64,000 bases of DNA from Caulochytrium protostelioides (lineage: Eukaryota > Chytridiomycota > Caulochytriomycetes > Caulochytriales > Caulochytriaceae), in the NCBI GenBank assembly GCA_003615045.1, contig ML014146.1, positions 63,070-127,069 on the forward strand, read 5' to 3'. Positions 10,601 through 20,418 of this stretch are shown one piece after another. Every line of letters begins with the position of its first letter. Positions within the stretch are counted from its first letter, which is position 1. The position numbers and the translations under genes were made by a program. A model generated the notes under the pieces. That model was not told the origin of the DNA, made no database searches, and was given only the letters and a program-made list of their open reading frames with translations.

Positions 10601-10836
10601 ACACTCGCGGCGGCGGGAGACGCATGGGACGGCGCCGGCTGCCGCTGAGGCGGCGGCGCTGGGGACGGCGCCAGCAGCGTCGACGGCGCCGCCGCTGTCG
10701 ACGCGGTCACGGGGACGCCATGACCGGCGGGTTCGGGCGCCGTGAGGAACGGCGGCGGCACGGTGGTGACGGTGGTGTAGGACGGGCGGATCCACGTGGC
10801 TGCGGGAACCGCCGCGAGGGCGGGTTCACTAGCCAT
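7696..10836 (-). CDS. PX-domain protein of the YPR097W/DUF3818 family
   Basis: The first ATG of the frame is at 10836, giving 1046 residues. After a Pro/Ala-rich head comes a helical block (ALSRLIREEMAHLMDAPE, then PLFRRLVLPLPSL...), which fits the fungal PX-associated PXB region. Next is a PX domain with EWTITSTITGRTITVRRD at its start and an RQLEAYLRAIPQ segment at its end. The C-terminal half is a long helical region with YKAWAAIMHTTNPMLLIKAL and FLARFFGSKCLLQTML, which I assign to the DUF3818 type. This order is that of yeast YPR097W, a phosphoinositide-binding protein reported to act in sterol/lipid handling. A run of Gly-Ser dipeptides near residues 880-895 is encoded by a GCTGCC hexamer array. 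Family membership is seen from sequence; lipid binding and membrane location are inferred from the family. Confidence 0.85.
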   Translation of the reverse strand: MASEPALAAVPAATWIRPSYTTVTTVPPPFLTAPEPAGHGVPVTASTAAAPSTLLAPSPAPPPQRQPAPSHASPAAASVAPLQDATIYDAPPPIERLARPPSPAAVAAAQQAGIHPAPVLTALEERLLKKAALSRLIREEMAHLMDAPETFAVLLDAPSPGASVPPPVPPSVPPKDGAAAAATLPIAPSAAAAPHPSAAFPILGPLFRRLVLPLPSLRDMPGGARAYWDRFGRFLGLFRHLHTGMSATQAAKITLLVDKLVEMVAAMLGNALLTDAEHRVLREHGEGAIRAPPRARWTGEPLDLQHIAVAPAGVVAVRRRVFSRSEHREWTITSTITGRTITVRRDARDWEALHAAMQARRPRHATAPHVEPFVQALPADLAHCGAKAPAEAVAAVARQLEAYLRAIPQPYTHAFRVFLGQEEPLVASSGDAASTQQAEAALAASKAYELELASEVFRRELCEPGGMTRLFATLSETPDLEDLPWHYQRVVEWWKLAAAANLYRSFVAGERAAEQLRKLKRFHATMPYKAWAAIMHTTNPMLLIKALTNLFLARFFGSKCLLQTMLIGNMDEEIKDTEREMHAIAEAVGRSDLVARANQLVYHPPAEGLPTSTDLAGLLLQDVQLPDPEQRDPAQRRLYEACERLIEMQTRIHRIEQLKYIVVRDEFITVARDMLALLYKPLTEMYNALDPARIVTMLRHMIGDMIDVCSAEAKKAAQRRHRAEQQQQHRGTASSAARPELPPLKPFVALYTRHQASIYAIVRAAVRTKPSKMQALGEIGTWADDVATFFRPIGPTLPLAHAVRDAVVAQQPHAPPDALRAMLGRDLEKLWLRKQVRQCKQAERIARRVQGQATAADVLQEELEDAGLVPRRQLHIAADAADAGSGSGSGSGSGSGSGDATSDSESSALAGTDEAATSSTPAAPSPAPSAGSAGAVDELGFLERKLHRLLVGKEAARQAAAPVIRLDPRAALPVSAEGADGAAIDGSGRASVAPTAASSTRIREAWRDPLQLEFVPALEPTVLQQMAPWLRFVAQTTSVVPPSDAA

Positions 10837-11777
10837 CGCAGGCCTAAGTGGGTGATGTCGTTGGCACGGCGGAAGAAGTCTCAGGCCCCAGTCGTCAAAC
10901 GACACCACCTCGGGGGTATCCTAAAAGGGGTCTGACAATGGGGGGATTAAAGGATCATGCAAAGAGGCGATGGGAGGAGTCTCCAAGACGCATGCGGCAG
11001 AAGCGCCCGTAGGAAGGACCATGAGTCGCCGGGTGATCGCGGCCGCTCGCTGCTGCGCGTCCTCCCCGGCCAGCGCCCGATCGGCGCCGTCCGTCGTCCC
11101 GAGCACCGCGACGCTGGTGCCTTTTATACGGCACGCGGCGCACCCGTCAAGCGAACGCATGCAATGCCGCCTCGTCTCAGCATCGCCGACGCCGCCATAT
11201 GGACCGTCCGCGGGGCGGCGATGATGAGGCGGCGCCGATGATACGGCGGCGATGATGCGCCGCGGCCGCCGACGTCGACGATGGTTTTGCCGCGGAAATG
11301 ACGCTCTTTCCCAACCCTAAGAGTGGCCCCAGCGCGGCGCCGGGGTCTTTCTTCAGGCGGCGCAGCGGCGCTCACACGAGGGGGGCTGAGTCGCTGCGCC
11401 ACGCTTCCGATGGGCCCGAGCGGCGGTGGCGCCTCGGGTCCGGGCGCCGCTGCGACCGGTCTGAGGGCGTGTGGTGACGCGGCGATCGCCCCGCTTCCCC
11501 CGGCGACGGCGACGGCGTCGGTGCACCGCCGCCAACCGGCGCTCTGGACATGCCACAGCTTGAGTGGGTTTTTGTTATACTTTACATCGAGACCCCAAGG
11601 ATCCGCGGGGGCGCACGGAAGGCCCAACGAAATGCGGTGGCCGATGGGTGCGGAGAGGATGGGCGATGCTCGTGCACGTGTCGCCAATGCTGCGACTATT
11701 GAGGCCTCGACGCATCGTTTCTTGGCGGGTCATGCACTTCGCATGCACGCTTCCGATACACGCGGCGCCGAGGTTCC
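10837..11777. other. Spacer: upstream region of the PX gene and 3' region of the H+-ATPase gene
   Basis: About 940 bp lie between two minus-strand genes. No protein-like frame is seen. The left end holds the PX gene promoter and the right end the 3' region of the H+-ATPase. Confidence 0.5.
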
Positions 11778-14543
11778 TTAGCCCAGCCGCTTGCCGACGC
11801 GGGGTTTGGACGTGCGGTCCTGGAGTCCCGCTTTAAAGGCGCCGGACACGAGGCAAATCAAATAGACGCGGCGCATCGCGTCAATATTGCAGTTGACGCG
11901 CTTCAACAGCTTCGCACGCGCCTGGCGGCGGCGCAGCTCGTCGCGGCGATGCGCGACCGGCCACAGGTGCGCAGTCAGCTCAAAGCTCCACCGCCTCAGC
12001 ACCTGGACCTTGAGCGCGTCGAGCAGGAACATGGACAGCAGCGAGGTCCCCATGATACTGAGGCCCCAGCCCCAACCGATCGGATACGCTTCAAAGAAGT
12101 CGACGCCGTAGATGGACATGAACATGGCGATGATCTGGGTAGCCCCGATGGCGACAATGAACGTCCAGGAGGGCCGCGAGGTCCACAGGTACGACTCGCA
12201 GCGCGTCGCAAAGATGAGGAAATGCGGCGCGGACGAAATCTGCAGGTACATGACGGTGTGCAGGAACCCGCGAGCCTCGCCGGCGTCGAGATGGCCGAAC
12301 GCATACCGCACGACAAAGAAGTGCAGGAACGACAGCACCATGAGGCCGAGGCCGAGGATAAAAGACAGCGTGATGAGCTGACCGAGACGCCACTTGTCGG
12401 GGCGGCGGGAAATCGTGACGTTGTCGACAGAGATAACCATCGTCGCCGCGTCGTTGAGCACGGCGATCATGATTATGAGGCGGTCGGGAAGGGCGAAGTC
12501 CCAGACGAGCAGCGTGATAAAGAAGAACAGTAGAAAGTGGATCGTCGAGGCAATGCGGTAGAGTGCGTAGGAACGCATGCGCTGGAAGATGGCGCGCGAC
12601 GTCTTGATACCATCGACGATCGTGGAGAGCCCCGACGCCAGCAGCACAATGTCGGCGGCCGAGCGTGCGGCCTCGGTGCAGCCTTCGACGGCGATCCCGA
12701 CGTTGGAGCGCTTCAGCGCGGGCGCGTCATTGACGCCATCGCCTGTCATGCCCACGAGGTACCCCTTGTTCTGGAGCAGCTCCACGACGCGGTACTTGTG
12801 TTCGGGGATGACCTGCGCAAAGCCGTCGGCCTTCTCGACGCGCTCGGTGAGCATAGCCACGTCGAGGCGGTCGTCGACGAGCAGCGACGCGTCGAGGATC
12901 GTGCGCTGCATGCCGAGCCGCTGCGCCACCGTCTTGCCGATCACGAGCTGGTCGCCCGTGATCATCTTGACCTTCACGCCGAGGTCCTCGCACTCGCGGA
13001 TCGTCTGCGCCGAGTCGGGCCGCGGCGGGTCGATGAGCGAGATCATGCCCACCAGCTCGAACCGCGTCATTTCGGCATCGACCGACCGCGCGACGCCGAG
13101 GGCCCGCAGGCCGCGGTGCGCAAAGTCGAGCACTTGGGCCGTCGCCTCCGGGTGCCCCCCGACCATCTGGATGATGACCTGCGGCGCGCCCTTAATGGCG
13201 CGAAACGACTGACCCGTGGCGAGGTTCGTGACGCGGGCCTCGGTATACTTGACGTTCGGGTTGAACGGCACGAACTGGTTCACCTTGTACCCGGGGATGT
13301 TGTGGTCGCGCACGCCGCTCAGCAGCGCGACGCGGGCCTGCGCGGCGCCGCGGACGGCCTTCTCGATCGGGTCGCCGGCGCCCGGCTCAGAGGCAAAGTA
13401 CGCGTGGAGCAGCAGGTCCTGCTCTGTATAGGGGATCCCCGCGTCGCCGATGGGATGGTCGCCCGTGTTGCCCACGTGGCAGAGGTAGGGCGCATCAAAG
13501 GTGAGCTGGTTCAGCGTCAAGGTGCCGGTCTTGTCAGAGCACAATACCGAAACGGAGGCGAGCTCCTCGATTGCAGTGAGGCGCTTCACGATGACTTGCT
13601 TCTTGGCGAGCTGCGACGCGCCGACGGCCATCGTGACCGACATGACCGTCGGCAGTCCCACGGGGATCGCGGCCACGGTGAGGATGACGACCTGCTTGAG
13701 CGCCGTCAGAAACTCGACGCGCTTGACGGCGACGTTGACGAGCAGCAGGATGAGCACCATCGCGACGGTCACCGCGATGAGAAAGTTGCCGATGTGGTTG
13801 ATGATCTTTTGGAAGTGGCCCTGGTCCTCGGTCATGGAAATGAGGTTGGCCGCGCGCCCGATGTAGGTGTTGGCGCCCGTCTTGGTAACGACTGCGAGCA
13901 TCTGACCCTGCTTGACGATGGACGACGAGTACGCGGTCTGACCCTTGTGCTTGTTCACGGGAAGCGACTCGCCGGTGAGCGCCGACTGATCGATCTGGAG
14001 CTCGCCCCCGGTCTCCTCGCCGGTGGCGCCGACCCCCAGCAGGAGCGCGTCTGCGGGGACGATGTCGCCCAGGCGCAGCACGACGATATCGCCAGGCACG
14101 AGTCCCGAGGACTCGACCTCGACGAGCTGCCCGTTGCGCCATGTGCGGCATTTGAGTGCGAGCGTGCCCTTCAAGGCGTCCAGCGCCGATTCGGCTTTCG
14201 CCTCCTCGAGGTACCCGATGACCGCATTAATGACGAGCACGAAGAGCAGAATCCCAAAGTCGATCCAGTCGCGAATCACGGCCGTGAGGATGACGGCGAC
14301 CTCGAGGAGGATGGAGATGGCGCCGCCAAAGAACGACAGGAACTTGAGGATCGGCGACGTGCGCTTCTCGGGCATCTGATTGGGCCCGAACCGCAGCAGC
14401 CGCTCGGCGACCTGCGCGTCGCTGAGGCCCTGCTGGTGGTCCGTCCCGATGAGCGCCTGGATCTCCTCGTCGAGCTCCTCCGCGATCTCGACATGGGCAT
14501 CATACCCGGCCGCATCGACCTTTGTGTCGCCGGCGGCGCCCAT
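11778..14543 (-). CDS. PMA1: Plasma-membrane H+-ATPase, P-type IIIA
   Basis: The 921-residue product, starting at the ATG at 14543, has the whole P-type IIIA architecture. Membrane helices M1-M2 are followed by the actuator motif LTGESLP. Asp337 in CSDKTGTLT is the residue phosphorylated by ATP. The hinge motif MTGDGVNDAPAL lies in the P domain, and M5-M10 contain LLFFFITLLVWDF and IIMIAVLNDAATM. The length matches yeast Pma1 (918). These enzymes pump protons out of the cell and energise nutrient uptake. The C-terminal tail after M10 is rich in Arg and Lys, which is where Pma1 regulation by phosphorylation occurs in yeast; whether the same sites exist here I cannot tell. The gene is intronless. 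Plants have the same subfamily, but the neighbouring genes point to a fungus. Confidence 0.97.
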   Translation of the reverse strand: MGAAGDTKVDAAGYDAHVEIAEELDEEIQALIGTDHQQGLSDAQVAERLLRFGPNQMPEKRTSPILKFLSFFGGAISILLEVAVILTAVIRDWIDFGILLFVLVINAVIGYLEEAKAESALDALKGTLALKCRTWRNGQLVEVESSGLVPGDIVVLRLGDIVPADALLLGVGATGEETGGELQIDQSALTGESLPVNKHKGQTAYSSSIVKQGQMLAVVTKTGANTYIGRAANLISMTEDQGHFQKIINHIGNFLIAVTVAMVLILLLVNVAVKRVEFLTALKQVVILTVAAIPVGLPTVMSVTMAVGASQLAKKQVIVKRLTAIEELASVSVLCSDKTGTLTLNQLTFDAPYLCHVGNTGDHPIGDAGIPYTEQDLLLHAYFASEPGAGDPIEKAVRGAAQARVALLSGVRDHNIPGYKVNQFVPFNPNVKYTEARVTNLATGQSFRAIKGAPQVIIQMVGGHPEATAQVLDFAHRGLRALGVARSVDAEMTRFELVGMISLIDPPRPDSAQTIRECEDLGVKVKMITGDQLVIGKTVAQRLGMQRTILDASLLVDDRLDVAMLTERVEKADGFAQVIPEHKYRVVELLQNKGYLVGMTGDGVNDAPALKRSNVGIAVEGCTEAARSAADIVLLASGLSTIVDGIKTSRAIFQRMRSYALYRIASTIHFLLFFFITLLVWDFALPDRLIIMIAVLNDAATMVISVDNVTISRRPDKWRLGQLITLSFILGLGLMVLSFLHFFVVRYAFGHLDAGEARGFLHTVMYLQISSAPHFLIFATRCESYLWTSRPSWTFIVAIGATQIIAMFMSIYGVDFFEAYPIGWGWGLSIMGTSLLSMFLLDALKVQVLRRWSFELTAHLWPVAHRRDELRRRQARAKLLKRVNCNIDAMRRVYLICLVSGAFKAGLQDRTSKPRVGKRLG

Positions 14544-16229
14544 CCTGGCAACGAAAACGGGCGACGCACGCGCGAGTCACGCGCAAACAGCCACGTGTGA
14601 GTTAGGAAAGAGCGATGGACGAGCTACTGCGGTCGTCGTCGTAATGTCGTAGGGGATCGGCACCCCGCGACAGAGAGGGGTAAGGAAGGCGGGAGGCGGG
14701 TTCAGGACCAGGGGGGCTTCCTTTGTCGGGGGCGGTGGCGAAGGCGGGCGACGCTTGTGGGGGCGGCGTTGAAGGCGGGGTCGGTGGGGAAGGCAGGAGC
14801 TGCGGAGATGCTCCGTGCAGCGGGATGGATGATGGCGAGACCGCCGGGTCGTCGTGACCCCTTATACGCGAACCCTTTATAAACGAGCTGGCGCCAGGTC
14901 ACGCTTCGATGCGCTGCGGTGCAACACGATGCGAGGCCATGCGAGAAAACGAGGGCGTGGCGGTGGATGCGTCAGGCAGTGCGGAGAGCGTGAGATACGC
15001 CACTTGCCGCCGGATCGGCCGAGACGTCAACGCTGGCCCGATCGGAGGGAGGAGCTCCATCCATCCGACATGCCAGGAAGAATACCGCCGAGATCCGGAC
15101 CGTCAGCCCTGAGCGCCGCGCGTGAGCGTCAGCCCTCAGCGCCTGCTACACGCCTCGGCCATCGGCGCCGGCCATCGGCGCCGGCCACGGATGCCGATAC
15201 CCGCCGAGCCAGCGCCGCCAGCCAGGTGCCAGCAAGCCGAGGCACGCGGCCGCGTCGTGGCCACGAGTGGCGGTCGGACGGGTCTTGACACGCAACGCTG
15301 CTCAAGGTTGTGGCGGAGAGCCCGGTATGTGATCGGCGCTTGGCCCCATCACCGCCGCCGCCGTCGTCGCCGATCCGCTCGGACCCCCTCGCGCAGACTA
15401 CACGCGGGTCCAGCTGCAGCATGATGTCGGCGACGCCACATGTGCTGAGGGGGGACCGGAGCGGGGGGCTCGTGCGCGCCGCCGTCGCCGGTCCCGTGAG
15501 CTTCCGCGGCAGCACTGCTGATTCGGTGCGCTTCTGCCGAGGGCGAGAGCATCCAAGAAGCGAGCAGCTTCATGTCAAGACTATCTTCTCTCGAGGCCCA
15601 TGCACTCCGCATCCCAATTTTTTCGCATTTTCGCGTCATTTTGACAGACGCTGCCGTTGATTATTATTACTATTTTTTTTTGCGGATTGGCGCGATCGAC
15701 ATGTCAGATGGGCGAGCGGAGTTTGGAGAAAGTGTTGACATTTCAGCCGAAAGGCTGGAGGGGGAAGCCTAGCATCGCATGAGAGAGAAAACGGACAAAG
15801 AGCGCGGCAGCGGCTCGGGATACCTCCAGCACGGCCTGCCGCTTGACATGATCCGTCATTCGGCGCTGAATGAGACATCGCCAGAGAGACATTACGAGAA
15901 GAGGCATCATGACCGAGACATTGTTTGACTTTGCCGGTGCGTCTGTTGTCTTAGAAGAGTGCGAGGTCGCGCGACGGTCCTCACAATTGGCGTGTGAGTC
16001 AGATGGGATTGTGGTGGCAGTGCCATGCACGAACATCGTGTGTCCTGCGTCTATCACGACCCCCCCCCCCAACGCTGATGGTGTCGAGCAAGGAATCCAC
16101 CGAGCGATGTGTCTACAGAAAGGGCAGCATCGAGCAGAAAGTTTCGAGTAGAGTGCGTCGAGCAGTGTTTATCAAACAAGGTGCATAGATCAAGATCCGA
16201 TCTGGTCCATCGCTAATTTATGGTCCGGT
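14544..16229. other. Spacer: H+-ATPase promoter and chorismate mutase 3' region
   Basis: Both flanking genes are on the minus strand. The left 400 bp or so should be the H+-ATPase promoter and contains the TATA-like palindrome listed separately. The rest, to 16229, is of lower GC toward the right, with an A/T-rich stretch near 15657-15680 and a run of C near 16061. No frame is protein-like and I recognise no RNA gene. Confidence 0.5.
14876..14883 (-). promoter_or_regulatory. Possible TATA box of the H+-ATPase gene
   Basis: TTTATAAA lies about 335 bp upstream of the H+-ATPase ATG in an otherwise GC-rich stretch. Because it is palindromic it cannot indicate direction by itself. A strongly expressed gene such as PMA1 would be expected to have a TATA element, but no transcription start is known here. 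Confidence 0.35.
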
Positions 16230-17388
16230 TTATTCTTTGGAAGCGACAGTCGCCGCAGCCGATCGGGCTGCGGCTTCTTGGGCCATCTCTTCTTGGACCC
16301 GGATCATTAGGTACTCGACCTCGACATCCTTGGTGGTTGGAATGACAAACTCGCGATAGAGCTCCACGACCGTCTCGACGGGCACGCGCAAGAAGCCGGG
16401 CGCGGGTTGGCGATCATGCTGCTGCGCCTCGTTCGATGGGGGCGCCGTTGTCGATGCCTCGTTCGTGGGTGGCGCCGTCGTCGCGGACGACGATGCCGCA
16501 GTGGATGGCCCAGGCGCGGGCAGCGTTGGGTCGTTGTCGTCGTTGAGGTCCTGACCGTACGTGCGCGCCTTGCGTTCTAAGCGGCGCAGCAGTTTGTCCT
16601 CGACAGCCTGGTGGGTGATGAGCGCCATAATGGCGTCGCGGTCGTTGTTCTGCACCGCGGCGCGGACGGCCTCGCGAGACTGGCGGTACTTGATTTCGGC
16701 CACGAACTTGCCGAAGTGGATGCGCCGGCTTAACCGCTGGAGGCACTCAATGTCGCAGACCGCGGCGCAGCCATACTCGCCGTCGTCGTTGTCCTTGAAG
16801 GCGCTGCCACGACTGCGTGTCAGCTGCGGCACGAAGTGCGACAGGTACGCGTGCTTGATCCTAGAATTCACGTCCACCGTGTTGGGCCAGAGCATGGAAG
16901 CGGAGCCGTGCTCGTATGGCGGCAGCTCTGGGAGCGGCGGCGGCAGGTCCGCGCGCGGGAAGAAGGGGTACTCGTCCGGCGAGGTCCACCGCCGCACGGT
17001 CGCATGAACAGCTTCGATGCCGAAGTGCGTATGGTCCAGAAACGATGTCGGCCGGCCGTGGGCGTCCTTCAGCCCAAACGCGGTCTCCGAGTAGACTTTG
17101 GCATTATGCGCAAACTGGGCACGTTCGATCAGCGCTGTGATGTCGGGTATGAAGCGGCAAGGGGTGAATCAACGATCCCATTGCCATGTCGCGTCGCGTC
17201 ATGTCATGTCACGGAGCGCTCAGATATCGTCGGGTGAGTATGAGACGCGTGAAGCATCGCGAAGGAGACTAAAGCCGATCGCGACCGCGATCAGACGCGT
17301 GCGACAGAGACGTACCAAAAATGATACTGTCCTCGAGGCGAATCAGCTCGCGGCGGACCTGGTCCAGCGTCAGGTTATGAAAATCCAT
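16230..17388 (-). CDS. ARO7: Chorismate mutase, two exons
   Basis: The coding sequence joins exon 1 (17388 down to 17316) and exon 2 (17134 down to 16230), giving 325 residues. The 181-nt intron starts GTACGT and ends CACAG, and the phases match (73 nt, then 2 nt completing codon 25). The junction reads EDSIIF-A-LIERAQF, as expected for AroQ-type fungal chorismate mutase. The enzyme converts chorismate to prephenate, the branch point to Phe and Tyr. Visible family motifs are RRELIRLEDSIIF, FLDHTHFGIEAVHATVRR, IECLQRLSRRIHFGKFVAE and IPTTKDVEVEYLM. The last two carry the Lys, Thr and Glu that line the active site in yeast Aro7. An extra Asn/Ala/Thr-rich insert of about 40 residues lies near 225-265. 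At the usual regulatory loop the sequence reads YGCAAVCD (145-152); see findings. The acceptor was placed by eye. Confidence 0.95.
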
Positions 17389-18248
17389 GGCAGATCCAGC
17401 AAAAGAACGGGCCCAGAGAAAAGGGTCCTCACACCAGAACGAAAAGGTCACGTGACGGGCAGGAAGCGGAGTTATCGCCGAGAGCCAAGCGACGCGGTCA
17501 CCTTCCCATTCGAGCGCTTCGTCGCCGACGCAGGATCGGCATGCGCCCTCGTGCCGCCCTCCTGCCGCCGGCCGCCTTCATCGCTGGGCACGACGGACGA
17601 CGTGCTCATCCCCTGGATTGGATGAGTCATCGACGAGTTCCGGACGAGTCATTTCGCGTCCGAACGGGCGACACGGATCACTGTCGTGCCATCGTGGCGG
17701 AGCGACCCTGCACCCCACATCACTGGTGCGCACGGCCGTCGCGCACTCGCCGCGAGCGTGACGCGCCGTGCACTCGGGCCGCCGCCGCCGCCGCCGCCAC
17801 TGCCGCTGCCGCCACCGGCGCCTGACTTGGCCACCCGCGTCCGCCCTCAGCTTTCTTGTGCCTTCGCCGGCTTTCCAGAACCGATGGTCGCGGGGGTCCC
17901 GCTCTCCTCCCGCGGCGGCGGCGGCGGCGGCCAAGCATCGCCATGACGCTCTCGGGTCGCCGACCCCGAAGCGCCCAAGGGAATGATCACGCCTGGATCA
18001 CGGCAGGTATGATCGGCATCACACACTTCGGAGCGGGTCAACACCATCGTATGAGGCCAGTCTGTGAAGCCTACGAGCCATCAAGCACATCATTGCGATG
18101 GCGGGGGCGCGATCCTACGTGCTGTGAACAGATTCATTAATTCGGGATCGCTTCGCTGCTGCTGCTGCTGCTGATGGCAACATCCCGCCTGCATCGATTC
18201 GCTGCCTTGTCTGCTTCTGGATCCTGAGTATCCCAATCGCCTCGCGCC
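17389..18248. other. Divergent promoter region between chorismate mutase and SGT1
   Basis: ARO7 reads left and SGT1 reads right from this 860 bp. It contains CCG-type microsatellite runs at about 17779-17816 and GCG runs near 17910-17935, plus a CTG run near 18158-18172. Frames crossing it are repeat-derived. No gene is seen. Confidence 0.5.
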
Positions 18249-18971
18249 ATGAACTCGTCATCGCTGCCGACCGCGTCGTCGGGCTCGGCCCTGCGGCATG
18301 AGTTCTTCCAGACGGACACGTTTGTGACGATCTCGGTGTTCGCCAAAAACCTCGACCCCGCCACGGTCTCGGTGACCTTCGAGCCCACGCGACTGCACCT
18401 GCAGGGCCGTCTGCCGCCGCCGCCACCCGCGGCCGACAGCGATGCTGCTGCGCCACAAGACGGCGCGCCGTTCGAGCTGACGTGGTCGCCGCTGACGGCG
18501 GAGATCGTGCCCGAGGGGTCGCGGTATGAAGTGCTCAAGACCAAGATCGAGCTGAAGCTCAAAAAGGCGCAGGAAGGCGTGCGTTGGCCGTCGGTCGAGG
18601 GGACGCCCATGCAGGGCGCGCTGCCCGCGACGATGGCGCCGCTGCCGTCGGGCACCAGCGCGGCGGCGCAGGCCGCGGCGTCGACGCCGGCCGCGGTATA
18701 CCCGACCTCGTCCAAGAAGCCCAAGAACTGGGATCAGATCGAGAAGGCCATCGAGGCCGAGACGGACGAGAAGCCCGAGGGCCAGGCGGCGCTGAACGCG
18801 CTGTTCCAGCAGATCTACCAGAACGCCGACGATGCGACGCGCCGCGCCATGATCAAGTCTTACACCGAGTCCGGCGGTACCGCCCTCAGCACCAACTGGC
18901 AGGACGTCAGCAAGGGCCCGGTGCCGGTGACCCCGCCCGAGGGCATGGAGGCCCGCAAGTTTGACCAATAA
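18249..18971 (+). CDS. SGT1: SGT1-like co-chaperone, CS and SGS domains without TPR
   Basis: The 240-residue frame starts at the ATG at 18249 (GCGCCATGAAC) and ends TAA at 18969. Residues 14 to about 115 form a CS domain (HEFFQTDTFVTISVFAKNL near the start, FELTWSPLTAEIVPEGSRYE in the middle, KIELKLKK...VRWPSVEG at the end). Residues 155-240 form the SGS domain (KNWDQIEKAIEAE, then LFQQIYQNADDATRRAMIKS, YTESGGTALSTNW, KGPVPVTPPEGMEARKF). Sgt1 bridges Hsp90 to SCF ubiquitin ligase and kinetochore assembly. In yeast, plants and vertebrates a TPR domain precedes CS; here the protein begins directly with CS, and I find no TPR-coding frame in the 860 bp upstream. The identity is secure. Whether a distant upstream exon supplies TPRs is the only open point. 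Confidence 0.93.
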   Translation: MNSSSLPTASSGSALRHEFFQTDTFVTISVFAKNLDPATVSVTFEPTRLHLQGRLPPPPPAADSDAAAPQDGAPFELTWSPLTAEIVPEGSRYEVLKTKIELKLKKAQEGVRWPSVEGTPMQGALPATMAPLPSGTSAAAQAAASTPAAVYPTSSKKPKNWDQIEKAIEAETDEKPEGQAALNALFQQIYQNADDATRRAMIKSYTESGGTALSTNWQDVSKGPVPVTPPEGMEARKFDQ

Positions 18972-20418
18972 GTCGCTAGACAGGCTTGCGACCTTATTGC
19001 AGCGTGACATCACGGCATGGTACCATTGTGGCGTTGCGACATTGTGATGCCTTGCTGATTTGTATGAAAATTAACATGAAATAGGGTGAATCGCGTCCTC
19101 TTCCGCAAGATCACGCTTGGAACTGGTCACTGGCCGCACTGGGAAGGCGGCGCTGGAATGGCTTGCCATGCCGCCTCGGCACCAGATGGCCCCCTCTTCG
19201 CGCGTGGCCCATGAAGAAGCGCTGTGGCGCTTGGCAGGCCGGCGGGGCAGTGAGAGGCGAGGGCGGGGACCAGAGCCCGCCAAGTGAGAAGGCGGTCGTG
19301 CCTACCGTCGGGTCACTCGGTTCGTCTCGCTTATCCAAGCGGGGTCCATCCATGCTGCTGCTCAGCGTAGCGCTCCACCCGTATGAAACCACGCATGACA
19401 CTGCTTCATACATGTGGGCAGCGAATGCTTTGTTGTCCCGTGAGCAACCGACGCGTTCTCTGGACCGCCCTATTTCGTGCCGCTGTTGTTGCTGGTGCCT
19501 TGACGGTCGGCTTCTTAAAGACCAACGCTCGCTATCCCCGCAATCAGACCATTCTGCTCGTCCGTCGATACCCCGCTACCCGATCGGATTCGTAGACGCA
19601 TTCCTGCGTTCGAGCGTTCGAGCGATACCGATCCGTGGTATCGCGCACGCCGACAGCGAACATTGAGTCCTCACGTCTTTGACGGCGCTCGCCGTCTCAT
19701 CGTCCAGAAAGGATACCGCGGGACCGATCCCATAGCAAACGCCGTTGATTGGCGGCGCTGCCGTCGCCCATTGGTTACGATATCGATTTGATACGACGCG
19801 GTCCGAGGACCGACAGAATCGCCGGTCCTCGACCCAGCCGACGCGGTTGTCTGCTCCTCCGCTCGTCAATCGCCGCCCGTGGCCGCATTTGTCGGCATAC
19901 TGAAAGACGCGTGGCCGGCGGGTGGTCGCGGCACATCGCTCAGGCGAGGGCCTCTTGGCGGACGCACCGACTGGGCTTGTCGCCGACGGCGCCACTGCGC
20001 GTCGCGCTCCTGACCGGCCGCCGTCGTCGTCGTCGTCCTTGCCGTAGCCGTAGCCGCAGCACAACCGCAACCACAACCACAGCCACGGTCACGACCACGA
20101 CCACGGCAGCGGCTACGGCGGCGGCGGCAGTGGCGGCGGCGGTAGCCCTTGCGGCGTCCTCGGCGCCCGGTCCGCGCCGATCCGCGTGACAGCGCGGGAC
20201 ATCGACGCTCCGGGCCGCGCATAGCTTCCTACCGCGGCGCGTCCGACAGCGCCACCGGCCGTCCCCCGCCCTCCCATCGCCAATCGCGCAGCAGCGGCGA
20301 CGCGGTGTCGGGCTCGACGGACGCACCTACGGGCCACCCGCCACACGCGTCGTCGTATCAGCGCGGCGCCTCGTTTACCTACGGCGGCCCCAGCTCCACC
20401 CACGGCGCCGGCGCCGGC
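18972..20418. other. Spacer and promoter of the CTK3-like gene
   Basis: This is 1.4 kb between two + strand genes. A degenerate array around ACCACG/GCAGCC lies at about 20036-20108. The frame of the CTK3-like gene is open leftward to about 20149 but has no ATG before 20419, so that stretch is treated as leader. No other gene is seen. Confidence 0.5.

Noticed and set aside
20149-20418. Upstream in-frame extension of the CTK3-like gene
   Set aside because: There is no ATG in it and the sequence is Arg/Pro/Ser-rich without conservation.
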